Source: Limonium bicolor
Taxonomy: Eukaryota > Streptophyta > Magnoliopsida > Caryophyllales > Plumbaginaceae
Assembly (NCBI GenBank): GCA_023374045.1
Contig: CM041776.1
Coordinates: forward strand, 136,527,296 to 136,591,295
Reading direction: 5' to 3'
Length of the DNA: 64,000 bases
Positions 33,696 to 44,710 of this stretch are shown one piece after another; within the stretch, counting starts at the first letter, position 1, and every line of letters begins with the position of its first letter. Under the pieces are notes generated by a model. That model did no database searches. It was not told the origin of the DNA and saw only the letters and a list, made by a program, of their open reading frames with translations. Both the position numbers and the translations under genes were made by a program.

Positions 33696-36498
33696 GGCTT
33701 AAGATTAATTAATTTGTAGGTTATTTCTTTTTTTTAGTTTATCAAAAATCTTGTTTGCATAGCTCCTGGACCTTAAGAAAATATTTCCAAAGCTTTTCCT
33801 CTTTTACTTCATAGATGTTATCATTTTTCCTTGCCACCAGCATAGAATCTGAGTATACTTCCAAGTCTGCATAAATCAAAAGATGACGAGTTTTTTTATA
33901 ATTGATATGATAGATATATTATATTTTTTAAACCTGTTGCCCCTAGGGCAGTAGTGACCTCCAATTCCTAACCTTATACTTTCGGTTATTACAGTTTTTA
34001 CCCCATATGTTACCCAAATGTAACAATGATATAAAATACCATATATTATACTTATATAATTCATCCTAACTCCAACTTTTACCAAATAAATTCCTAAAAA
34101 TTCCTAATAACCCATGGTCTGATATAAACTTCATTTTGTAGCCATAACTTTCAGAAATCACCATTTCACCCCAATACTTATAAATCCTTTACAATTTCAT
34201 ACTTAACTTATTATAAGTTAGTATTTAATTCCATAAATTCCCAAACTTGGTCAAAGTCTCCTATATAGTCAATCTTGACTTCTAAATTCCATTTTGAGCC
34301 CAAACTCTCGGTAATTACTACTTATACCCCAAACTTTCCTATTTTTACAATTTTAACTCAAAACTTTATAAAATGTTATAGTTTGTATCTAAATTCATTT
34401 AAAACCCCAAATTTCATTTATAATAGCCCACGGCTATATATATTTTTAGTATTTACCGGTTTGACCCCAATATTTAAGCTAAGTGCATAAATCAAATTAA
34501 ATAAGCTTTTAAACTAAAATTAAATGGCCTAATGACATGGCCTTATTACAACCTTGAACTTGTAAAATAAATTACACTTTAAATGTCTAAAAAATACTAT
34601 AAACTCTCGGCCTTACCACAAAATTCTCCATATTTACCAATTTTCCACATAATGTCTTAATTTGACCATTATGTTAATTAAATCATTTAAATGACTAGCT
34701 TATATTAATTAAGTCATTCTGGTCACACTTAGGCTTAAATTAAACATTTTAACTAGTCCACTCTCGGCACAATATATAATATAAGCTTTAAAGCATATAA
34801 TATATAGTTAAGAATGTTATACCTTGATTTATTAGCTTTTTAAAGCTTGTTTGGTCACGGCAGCTTGGGGGCTTTGTTTAGACAGCTTCTAATTAAGTGC
34901 TAACATTAAGAATAAGATATAGTTAGGTTCCAAAAACTGAACCAACTATAAGAGTAATTTTAAGCCATGAAAACCTAGATTTTTCACCTTAAAAATGACT
35001 TTAATCAACCTTTCACTCCATGTACTGTCACAAAAGTTTGGAGGTGCGTTTATACACCTCTTGACATGCATTAAAAAAGAGGAAATGTTATGGCTCATCT
35101 TAAATCAGAAACTAACCATAAGAGTGATTAAAAGGCTTAAAACATGGATTTTTACCTTAAAATTTGAAGCTGTTCCCAAGTGTTCCACAGCCCTATTTTT
35201 CAGAGAAATTAAGGGTGTTAATCCCCTAATAAAATCATGCAAAAGTGGCGGATTATCTCACTCATACAGAAGCTAGAAGACTAACTCTTTAAACCCCCCT
35301 TTTAAGGTGTTTTTGGGTGGTTTTGGCCAAGTTCAAGGGGATGAAGGTTCACCAATGGTTCTAGCATGTACATATGAAGATTATAGAAGGTTTAGTTGAT
35401 AGGAATCAGTTAGAACAACAATAGAAAGGAAGGTAGGTGCTTAGAGCACATTTTTACCTTAAGGAATGACTTTGCTTTGCTTCCTTCCCCAAGTTTGGTT
35501 CCAGCAGAAAATCACCCTCTCTTGCAACTTGGATTCAGCCTATATTAATGTGGGAAAGTAGCTGAATCTTAGACCAATGGATAGCAAGTGAAAAGGAGAA
35601 GAGAATGAAAAATAATATGAATCAAGAGCTTACCTTATGCCTTAGGAATGGATTTCTTTCCAAGCTTGCTCTTTGCTGTCTAGTAGCAGAATAAGAGAGG
35701 TTTTGGATGGATGATTACGGCAACCAAGGGGGATGTGAGGAGGAAAGAGAAGAAGATGACTTTTTAAGGCATTAATGGTAAAGCATGGGTCTTGTATAGT
35801 ATTTGGTGACTAAGCACACCTAATAAAGATATTTTGATTCAAATTTTGCAAGGTGACAGCCAAGGGAATGGGCATTGCCGGCCACATTTTGTACCAAGGG
35901 CAAAATGGTCTTTTTGCTTCCTTTTTAATGTTATGACTTATAACTTGTACATTTGGACTTATATCATGTGTTAGTTTGTTACCAACATGATTTCCTTGTC
36001 CTAAAGTGTGTAAAAATGTATTCTTGAGAAATTGGTATACTTTACTATTCATTAAAACTAGTAAAAATGTACACTTTGATTCACCTTTGATATTGATGTT
36101 CTTTTTGCACATCATGTGTATCTTGGACTTGTTTAATGTGTTAACATGTGTAACATGTGTTATTTAGTGTCCAAAGGTATATACACTTGTGTTACAAGTG
36201 ATATTTTACTCACTAGTCATTTTGACTTCTTAAGGTACATTTTTCCTTAAGTGTTTGTGTTCTTTGTTCATGAAGATGTGTATATCATGATAAATCAATT
36301 GTAGGTTGATTTCCTTCCTTTACCATGCTCCACTTATGTCCATGTATTTATATAAGGTTTAGTAACCTTCATGGAGTATATATTTATTTATATTAGTGTG
36401 CTTAGGAGTTTTCATGATTCTTGGTTCATTAAGGCTTATTAGCCTTCTTAACTCATTAATTTTCTTTTAATTTAGTTTATGAACCTTAGGGGTATTTC
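33696..36498 (-). repeat. Diverged LTR or LTR remnant ending at 36498
   Basis: On the minus strand 36498 starts TGAAATACCCC, the LARD/Tekay-type LTR start, followed by AT-rich sequence with a TATA-like tatataaataca near 36350. The splice-donor-like AAGGTAA seen in LARD LTRs recurs (about 34986, 35150, 35455 and 35630 on the minus strand). The other end is unclear; TTGTT followed by TG at 33751-33757 is a weak candidate because TTGTT also follows 36498. No primer site or coding frame is visible, so it may be a solo LTR of a related but distinct family. Confidence 0.4.
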
Positions 36499-37458
36499 AT
36501 TGTTAGCACTTCCTTGTTAAAGAAACTTGTCAAGAAAGAGTTGGTAAGAGGTCTTCCTGAGATTAAGAAATCTGAGGCCAATCTTTGTGATACATATGTT
36601 AGAAGCAAGCAAACTAAGACTTCTTTCAAATCAAAGAACTTAGTTAGTACATCCATGCCACTTGAATTACTTCACATTGACTTATGTGGACCTATGAAAA
36701 TCAAAAGTATTTGAGGAAATTGGTATGTGTTTGAGATTGTTAATGATTACTCACGATTTGTTTGGACACTCTTCATTGCTTCCAAAGACGAAGTCTTGAG
36801 AAATTCCAAGTCTTTGCTGGAAAAGTCCAAGTACAACTCAACCACAAAATCAATGCTCTTCGGTCTGATCATGGGTCAGAGTTTGAGAATCAACAATTCA
36901 TGGATATGTGTAAACAACATGGGATTAATCACACATATTTAGCACCAAGAACACCCCAACAGAATGGGGTAGTTGAGCGTAAGAACAGAATATTACAAGA
37001 GGTAGCCAGGGCCATGCTATTGGGGAGTAGTCATCCTTAGGTCTTCTGGGCAGAAGTAGTGGCAACTGCATGCTACATCACAAACAGAACGCTCATACGA
37101 CCTATCCTCAATAAAACTCCCTATGAGTTAATCAAGGGAAGAAAACCAAACATAAGTCACTTCAGGACCTTCGGTTGCAAATGTTATGTCCACAACAATG
37201 AAAAGAGTCCCCTTGGCTTTGATGCCAGAAGCGATGTGGCCATCTTCCTTGGATACTCTGAAAGAAGCCGAGCATACAAAGTATACAACAAAAGGACACT
37301 GAAGGTGGAAGAAAGTATGCACGTGGTCTTTGATGAGGCTGATGTACTCAAGACAAGAAATCTGATGAAGATAAAGAACTTGGATCTGATCTAGTAGATC
37401 AGGATCACACAGAAATCCCAAAGATGAATCACCAACTGAAGAAAAATTGACCGACAGG
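36499..37458 (+). pseudogene. Ty1/copia pre-integrase and integrase fragment (SIRE/Maximus-like)
   Basis: Translation shows the GAG-pre-integrase end (LLKKLVKKELVRGLP) and the integrase core with HIDLCGP, the RSDHGSEF block and QQNGVVERKNR, which carry the D, D and E catalytic positions. Then come the C-terminal GRKPNISHFRTFGCKCY and a VEESMHVVFDE region. It is broken by a TGA at 36712, a frameshift near 36795, a TAG at 37038 and a TAG at 37392. It ends at the ACAGG target duplicated by O2. The copia sequence continues after O2 at 46778. Everything upstream (5' LTR, gag, protease) is missing; another element ends at 36498. Confidence 0.9.
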
Positions 37459-39477
37459 TGTTATACCCAAAATTTCAACCCCCCGGAGTAGTCTCTAAGA
37501 CATACGTGTTACAAAGGGCAAAAGGGGTCAAAAAGCACCAAGGCGGGATTTTCCAAGGACATTATCGGGATTTTCTATTTTTATATGACTTGTTCATTAT
37601 CTCCAAACACTTCCAAATATCATAGTCATTAGGAAAGGTATTTCATGATTCTCTGATAATATTTATTCTGGAAATTTAGCTTTTAATTCATATTATAAGC
37701 TAATTTCTTTAATTAACACATGAAATAACCTCAAAATAGAAATAATAAAAGGTTTCCAAAATTAAAATAAAATTGTCACATGGTTAGCATGACTACATAC
37801 AGTCATAAACCTGAAATTATTTTATTTGGTACCTTAGCCCAAAATTTAAAAGAGAAATTCAATCATTTTTGCAATTTTCTCTCTCCTATGGAAAATACCG
37901 AAATTAAAACAAAACGTCATGAAATTTTAACACAAGATAGAGGATGTTTATTAGAGACTAATGCCGTTGGAATTTCGTTATTTCGACTTTCCAATAATAA
38001 GTTATGAATTATGGGAGATTCCATATTGCAAGATTTTTATCTAATCGGTTATTTATCAAAATAACCCGATTCCAACTCTCAAAATTCTTAAAATCATCCT
38101 TTATCTTCAGTTAAAATTTCATAATTTATCTCGGCCTGAAACATATTTTACAAAATCAGATTCCCTTAGAGCACAAAATCAGCGTTTTAGATAAAGATCT
38201 TGCTCTATCAATTTGACCATGCTCTTTCTATAAAAGGACCCCCCAAAAACGAACTAGGGCGGAGGAGGACACCTCCAAAGTCAGAAAACACAGCCACAAA
38301 CTTTCTCCCCACGTTTTAACACTTCCAATCCTCAAATCAATACCGAAACACTGCAGAAATCACCCCGAAATCACCAAAAACTCATCCTTTCTTCTCCTAT
38401 TGAAACTCCAAGCACCAAAAACACACAAAACCCCAAAACACCTCCAAAACGTGAAGAACAGCAGAACAACCAACAACCAGAAGCTTGGGTCGAAATCCTC
38501 TCGGGTCTGCCATCAACGAGCACTCGACGAATCCCGGTGTGAAGAAACGTTGTGAATCGAAGGTAAAACAGGTACAAACTCCACTTCCCTAATTCTCCAC
38601 GTATTATCCTTGCCTCAAATTTGGGCTCAAACTAACCTTCGTACGCTTCTGTATTGTTGTTTAAAGCTTCTGTCCAATAACTTGTTTACCAAGTTTCGTG
38701 CTTAATTCGAATCAAATTGAAACTTTCGATCACTAACGCTTGTACATCTTTCAGGCTACACACCCATAAAATTTGAGTCGAAAAACCTTCGGGAACAGCC
38801 TCATAACGCCGCCGTCCGAGGGCGTCCGCACCCACGGACGTCTGTGTCCGGGGTCCCGGACTCCTTGTCCGTAAGCCCGGACGCCCACGGACGGCGGCGA
38901 GTTTTTTTTTAATTTTTTTAAAAATTTAGGTTTTTCTAATAATGTCCGGGCCCCGGACAGCCTGTCCGTGGCCCCGGACTTTACAACTTTCTTTTTCTGT
39001 TTAATTCGACTTTTATTTTATAGGTTAACTGGGGTCCGTGGCTCGGACGAGAAACAAAATTTGACCTAATTCTGCCTCGAAACCCTAGTTTAGGTAATTT
39101 AAATTTCACTTTATTTTCTGTCAAAAAATGCTAAAAAAAAAAAAAAAACAGAAGCTCGCGCACTTAGGTTAAAACGACTCGTAATAAGCCGTAAATAAAC
39201 CAAGTAGAGGAAAAACGACCTAGGAAGGGTAATGAAAGTAATTGAACCCTAAATAAGTCGAATATCAAGCCCCCGAACCCGAACTCTCCTTTCCTAATCT
39301 GATCTAGGTTAAAATTAGGTGGCGACTCATAATAGGTTCCAGTGAGCTAGCTTAAGTTTTAATAATTATTGTTTTAATGACATAGTTATTAATCTTAGGT
39401 TATAAGTGGACCTAAAACCCGACTAGATCCCAATCAACTTAATCCACATAGGATAGGGTTTAAAATCGAGGCTCACA
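37459..39477 (+). repeat. O2 5' LTR (2019 bp)
   Basis: It starts TGTTATACCC and ends GGCTCACA. TATAAAAGG at 38229-38237 is a good TATA box. The first kilobase is nearly identical to the 3' LTR (44711-45700). From about 38450 it differs mostly by many 1-4-base losses. The GTCCG hairpin cassette lies at about 38810-39060 in a partly eroded form. Confidence 0.9.
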
Positions 39478-39480
39478 GAC

Positions 39481-39497
39481 TGGCGACTCTGCTGGGG
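39481..39497 (+). other. Primer-binding site of O2
   Basis: TGGCGACTCTGCTGGGG starts three bases after the LTR. It is the Ogre/Tat-type site complementary to an arginine tRNA and places the element in that lineage of Ty3/gypsy. Confidence 0.82.
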
Positions 39498-42400
39498 ATA
39501 AATTCTTAATTTTAACTTGTTTAATTTTAAGAAAGAGGGCTTAACTTGAAAAATTGTTTATTTATGGCTTTGTTACTTTGTTGTTTACTTTCGTGCGCAC
39601 TTTAAATTTTTGCACCCCTGCATCATATGAGAGCGAGGGTCCACCTAAACTGATTTCATCCCGGGAACCGTTTGAGGGTCCCCTGTCAGGGACTCACACC
39701 TTTTAGGTGATGTGAATAAGCGGGGGAAAAGAGGAGGATGTCGTCTAACCATCCCCTTAATACCTGGGCCTTAGCCCCAAGCGTTTTCCTGGCAGTGTCC
39801 TTACCTAGCCCATTGTTTGGTCAGTCAAAGACCCGGCCGCAGACGCACACCTTCAGGTGATGTGAAAAAAGTGGGGAAGCCCAAAGGGAATAGCGTGCAA
39901 GCCCTATTCCTTTGAGGTGACCTGGGCCCATGCCCCAAGCACCTCTCCGGATCGACCCATACCCAGTTTGATTTAAACGCCAAGTGAGGACATGTTGAAT
40001 TTGTGTGGGCCTTGTTTGCTTGTATGATCGGCCCACTACCCAGCCTAGAGATTGATAGGAACTTCTCCTACATCAACCTAGCCCAACCCGAATTGGCGGC
40101 TCTGCTTGTTTGCGGCCTAGAGGTCCTGTTTGGTTTAATATGTGAGTCATTCGGGCTTCGGCCCAAAAGCTTAGACTTAGGTGATTTCTCTTCTGGCCCA
40201 ATTTGAATTATCCAATTAGTTCTAGGCCCCAAAAAAAAAGAAATCCACCTGAACTTGAAATAACCCACAAGTTCTGAAAATAAAATCTTTTTCTGCTTAG
40301 CAACCATCTTCTCTGGCCCAAAGAAAGTTAAGCCCATTTGTGATTTAGGGACCATTCCAGCTCATGTGCTTTACTTCAGGCCCAAACACATTTCGGCCCA
40401 AGGGCTCGTTCTAGTCTAGGTAGACTTCTTATCATGACCCTAACCCAAAACCCTAGATCTAGGTGTCATCTTTTAGGCCCAACCAAAATCACTCGGCCCG
40501 AATTCCAGCTCACATATAGAGCAGTCATTCTGGCCCAAGTACCACACTCATAACTCATTCCATTTGAGCCCATAGACCAATTCATAGTTTTGGCCCATGA
40601 GCTTCGTTCTCAATCCAGAATTTTGGCCCATAAAACATTTGAATCCAAGATGGTTTGCATAGCTCATTCATTTCAGTTTCCGGCTTCATGGCCCAACAAG
40701 AGTATCAAACGAATTTAGACCTCAAGGCTTATCCCTCGGCCCAGTGGCCCATTCACGGTCCTTGTGATTTCTTTCAGCTTGTTTGCTCAATTTCTGGAGT
40801 CATACCTACATGACCGCTCTAGTCTAGGAATATATCACTCTAATCTATGCACTTCACTCTCAGTTTGGCGACGACTCAGGCCCAGTTACTTCCTACATAA
40901 CCCGTAGGCATTCCTAGTTCAGACATTTTACAGGGCCTACTCGAAGTTTGGAAGGAAGACAATCATGGTCAATGGTGCCCCGACGGTCAACAGCTCGAGT
41001 CTTCAACACGTTGGCATCAGACTGTTCAACATCACTATTTCAGAAGTTTTCTCGATTTAGTAGTTTTCTTTTCTCAATCATTCTTCTAACTTTTATGGTA
41101 GTTAGCTTCATTTATCATTTTGGATCACAACTTTTGATGTTATCTTTCCATTCGTGAATTAGAGCATAATTTTTTGTGCATTCATTCAACAAAACAAAAA
41201 CAAAAAAAATGTTTTTATTAAGGGATCACAGAGTAATCATTTCCCGACTATGGAATAGAACGACTTGTCTTTTGTTTCTAAAAGGGTGAACATGTCCGTC
41301 CTCACACCATAGACTATCCCATAATATCCACAAAGCATTCCAAAATCCACATCTGTTTAAGTGTTGTCATAAACCCCAGGTCAATACTGGGGGCAATCTG
41401 AGTTCAGGATCATCATCTTTAATATTTCGTTTAAGCGTGTGAACTAGTCTCTGAGTGAAATTCACGAGAGTGTCTTGAGCGGAAAAACCACGAGTGAACG
41501 AGCGTGTCATTTTTACACGACTCCGGTGAGACCACATTCAAAGGTAAAATAAACGGCATAACTCCGACCGAAGGAGATAATTTGTAAATTTACTCTTAGA
41601 CCTGCGAAAAGTAACAAAGAGCGGATACACAACTATCAAGAATGACGAAGCACCTAGGTACAACACCACGTAGCCAAAAGCTTGTGAACCCTGACATTAA
41701 ACCCTAGGCACCCCCGCTGAGCCTTTCATATATTCCTTTTCGATATTATGAACTCCACAAAATAACCCAGCCAACGATGAATGTCCGACCCGGTGACCAA
41801 AGGACGCGAGGAGTCTGGCTCTCAGATAACGTTCTCGTCAGTCCAAAGAAGCAACGCCGCTGTCAGCATGACAAAGTGATCCGCAAATGGTCCAGAGTGA
41901 CACAGGATCCAAAGAGCTCACATCAAAACAGCTCTCGAAGCCCAAAACCGGGAAACACAAGAACCCCGAAGGCAAAGTCAAGAAAGGATAAAGAAAAAAA
42001 AGGCAAACCCGAAGCACCTCGAAGAAGTCCAAATGACAAAAAAGAGAAATGGTGTAAAGGACAACTCCAAAAGTCCAGGTCCAGAAGCTCGAAAACAACG
42101 TCAACACGAAGCAGTCAGACAACTTCAAGACAATAAAGATGAATCTGAGAGAAGACGCAAGTTGCAGCTTTGGTCACCCATTTAAGCTCCACATACCTCA
42201 AATATCCCTCCATGATCCCGTCGTCTTTCATCACACCCTATGGCCACGTTATAAGCTTTAAAGACTTCCGACTTGATAGTTGTGTGTCCAATCACGTGAA
42301 AGTACAGATCAAATGCGTAAAATCCATCAAATATCGAATTCATGGTTTAGAAGTTATGACCATGAGCGAGAAATGTAAACACCGACCACATCGAGTGTAG

Positions 42401-42960
42401 GTTAGAAGCACCACATCAAGATAAGCCTCAACCCTGTGAGGATGAGACTTGTTCGCACGTTTAATCAAAGAAATACTGGGGGCAATCGATCGTTCCGATC
42501 GATTGCCGAACTCTAGCTCGGATTGTCCTAAGGAAAATAATGGGGCAATTGTTGGTTCCAACAATCGCCATGTCACACCAATTGAAACCCAAAGCTTGAG
42601 CACCACCATCCCACCACAGACACGCATAACCCTTCCACCACACACACTCTCAAGCCCATCATAAATCACAACCCAATCCCTGGTCTATCACAATCTGGAA
42701 CACCGGCAAAAGCCTTTAGCACCACAACAAACACCACACTTCCACCAATGGCATGTTCATTTTTCAAGAAGCAAATTGCAGATTTGAAATTTTTAGTTAG
42801 GAAATGATCATTTCACTTTCCTTTTTCAGCAGGGTTTTTCTCAAGCATTGCCAAGTTCGGCACCTTTTCCAACAGTTTCCTGTTTTGAACGAGTATCTTT
42901 CATATATTTTGATTGCATACATCTTATCATCATTGCCATGTTTGGCACTCCAGTAATCAG
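39498..42960 (+). other. O2 interior, non-coding part
   Basis: 39498-40250 parallels the O1 leader, including the duplicated ggtgatgtga block. 41370-42640 parallels the O1 non-coding 3' region. The ORF-bearing segment of O1 is absent, replaced by about 900 bp of unrelated sequence (40250-41200) with no long frame. Two hairpins lie at 42481-42567. Copies of tactgggggcaat or its variants occur at about 41386, 42472 and 42538. Confidence 0.72.
42481..42567 (+). other. Two conserved hairpins in the O2 3' region
   Basis: Hairpin 1 (42481-42507) has perfect 12-bp arms GGCAATCGATCG / CGATCGATTGCC with a TTC loop. Hairpin 2 has arms CAATTGTTGG (42546-42555) / CCAACAATCG (42558-42567) with one mismatch. 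They are the counterparts of 26128-26218 in O1. Confidence 0.82.
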
Positions 42961-42964
42961 TTTT

Positions 42965-43335
42965 CATCATTTGCACGAGACCATTATCTTCCTAACTCAA
43001 TTTAGTTCGAGACCCAAAACAGTGTGAGGCCCTACAGTTTCCTCATTCAGTACGAGACCAACCATCTTCATCAGTGCGAGACCCATCATTTTCGAGACTT
43101 TAGTACAAGACATCTTCATTCAGTGCGCGACCCAGAATCGGTGCGGAATCCAACTTTTTCTTCATCCATTTAGTACGAGACTTCAGTGCGAGACCAAGCA
43201 TCTTCATCAGTGCGAGACCATCAATTTCGTCAGTACGAGACCCATCATCTTCATCAGTGCGATACCTATCATCATCTAGTGCGAGACCAGTACGAGACCT
43301 AGTATCATCTTCAGTGCGAGACAAGTACGAGACAG
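42965..43335 (+). repeat. Irregular GCGAGACC repeat in O2
   Basis: More than ten copies of AGTGCGAGACC or AGTACGAGACC are separated by variable atcttcatc-type spacers. It occupies roughly the place held in O1 by the 30-31-bp array and is a different sequence family. Confidence 0.8.
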
Positions 43336-43364
43336 AGCGTGATCTAAGTTGGCGGGGCAGAGGC

Positions 43365-43965
43365 AATAAGTCCCCATCTTCATGTCAACTTCTTGGGAGA
43401 AACAACTAGTGGGCAGTGGCAATAAGTCCCCTTGGTAATCTAGAAGTTATCCCCGCACCCCAGTTGGTGGGCAGAGCAATAAGTCCCCATAGTATACCAA
43501 CAAGGAGCATTGGAACGGGTTTCGGTCCCCAGAAGCATCCGAACGTCATTTTCATATCATCCATATCATTTTCATCATTTTCGTCATCTACATTTGCATC
43601 ACTTTCATTTTCATCATTTTCGTCATCTACATTTCCATCACTTTCATTTGCATCATTTTCATCATCTACATTTGCATCACTTTCATTTGCATCATCTTCA
43701 TATCATCCATCTGCATTATCCAGGCGCGTCACAAGACCTGGCGACAGAAAAGTTGGCGAGGTGATGGCAATAAATCCTCCTTTGCGATGTCAACTTATTT
43801 TCGGGATCAACGAATGGTGGGCAAAGGCAATAAGTCCCCAAGGTTTTTACCAGGAGTTATCCCTGCACACCGGCTTGGGGGGCGATGGCAATAAGTCCAC
43901 ATTGGGTCCAGCCAGGAGCATTGGCACGGGTTTCGGTCCCCAGAAGCATCCGAGCATCATCAACA
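43365..43965 (+). repeat. Duplicated block in O2 around a TTTCATC microsatellite
   Basis: Two copies of a segment with ggcaataagtcccc and gggtttcggtccccagaagc lie at about 43365-43545 and 43735-43955. They flank a microsatellite of cattttcatc/catttgcatc units (43550-43715). The second copy is nearly identical to O1 27000-27255, while the first is more diverged, suggesting one copy came from an O1-like element. Confidence 0.8.
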
Positions 43966-43994
43966 TTCTTGCATCTACACATTACATCGTCTTT

Positions 43995-44520
43995 TAGGTT
44001 GTCAACGCCTTAGAATCGCTTGACATTACTTCGTCTTTAGGTTGTCAACGCCTTAGAATCGCTTGACATTACTTCGTCTTTTAGGTTGTCAACGCCTTAG
44101 AATCGCTTGACATTACTTCGTCTTTTAGGTTGTCAACGCCTTAGAATCGCTTGACATTACTTCGTCTTTTAGGTTGTCAACCCTTAGAATCGCTTGACAT
44201 TACTTCGTCTTTTAGGTTGTCAACGCCTTAGAATCGCTTGACATTACTTCCGTCTTTTAGGTTGTCAACGCCTTAGAATCGCTTGACATTACTTCGTCTT
44301 TTAGGTTGTCAACGCCTTAGAATCGCTTGACATTACTTCGTCTTTTAGGTTGTCAACGCCTTAGAATCGCTTGACATTACTTTGTCTTTTAGGTTGTCAA
44401 CGCCTTAGAATCGCTTGACATTACTTCGTCTTTTAGGTTGTCAACGCCTTAGAATCGCTTGACATTACTTCGTCTTTTAGGTTGTCAACGCCTTAGAATC
44501 GCTTGACATTACTCCATTTT
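43995..44520 (+). repeat. 44-bp tandem array in O2
   Basis: Twelve almost identical copies of a 44-bp unit (GTCAACGCCTTAGAATCGCT, then tgacattacttcgtc) start at 44001, 44044, 44088, 44132, 44176, 44219, 44264, 44308, 44352, 44396, 44440 and 44484; differences are single-base indels. Two diverged copies follow. Uniformity shows recent amplification. It is homologous to the array at 27436-27990 in O1. Confidence 0.95.
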
Positions 44521-44710
44521 CATCATTTTAGGTAGTCAACGCCTTAGAATAGCTTGACATCATTTTCATCACTTTAGGTGGCCAGCACCTTAGAATAGCT
44601 CGACACAATCTGCATATAGGGACTTTTAAGATCCAAAATTTTGGGGTATCACTTAGGCATCAACTAGTCTTTTCATCTTCATTACAAAGCCTAGTTGACG
44701 GGGGGCAATC

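Noticed and set aside
37780..38007. Identical 75-codon ORFs in both O2 LTRs (also 45032-45259)
   Set aside because: Same LTR sequence twice; U3 position upstream of the TATA box, no domain.
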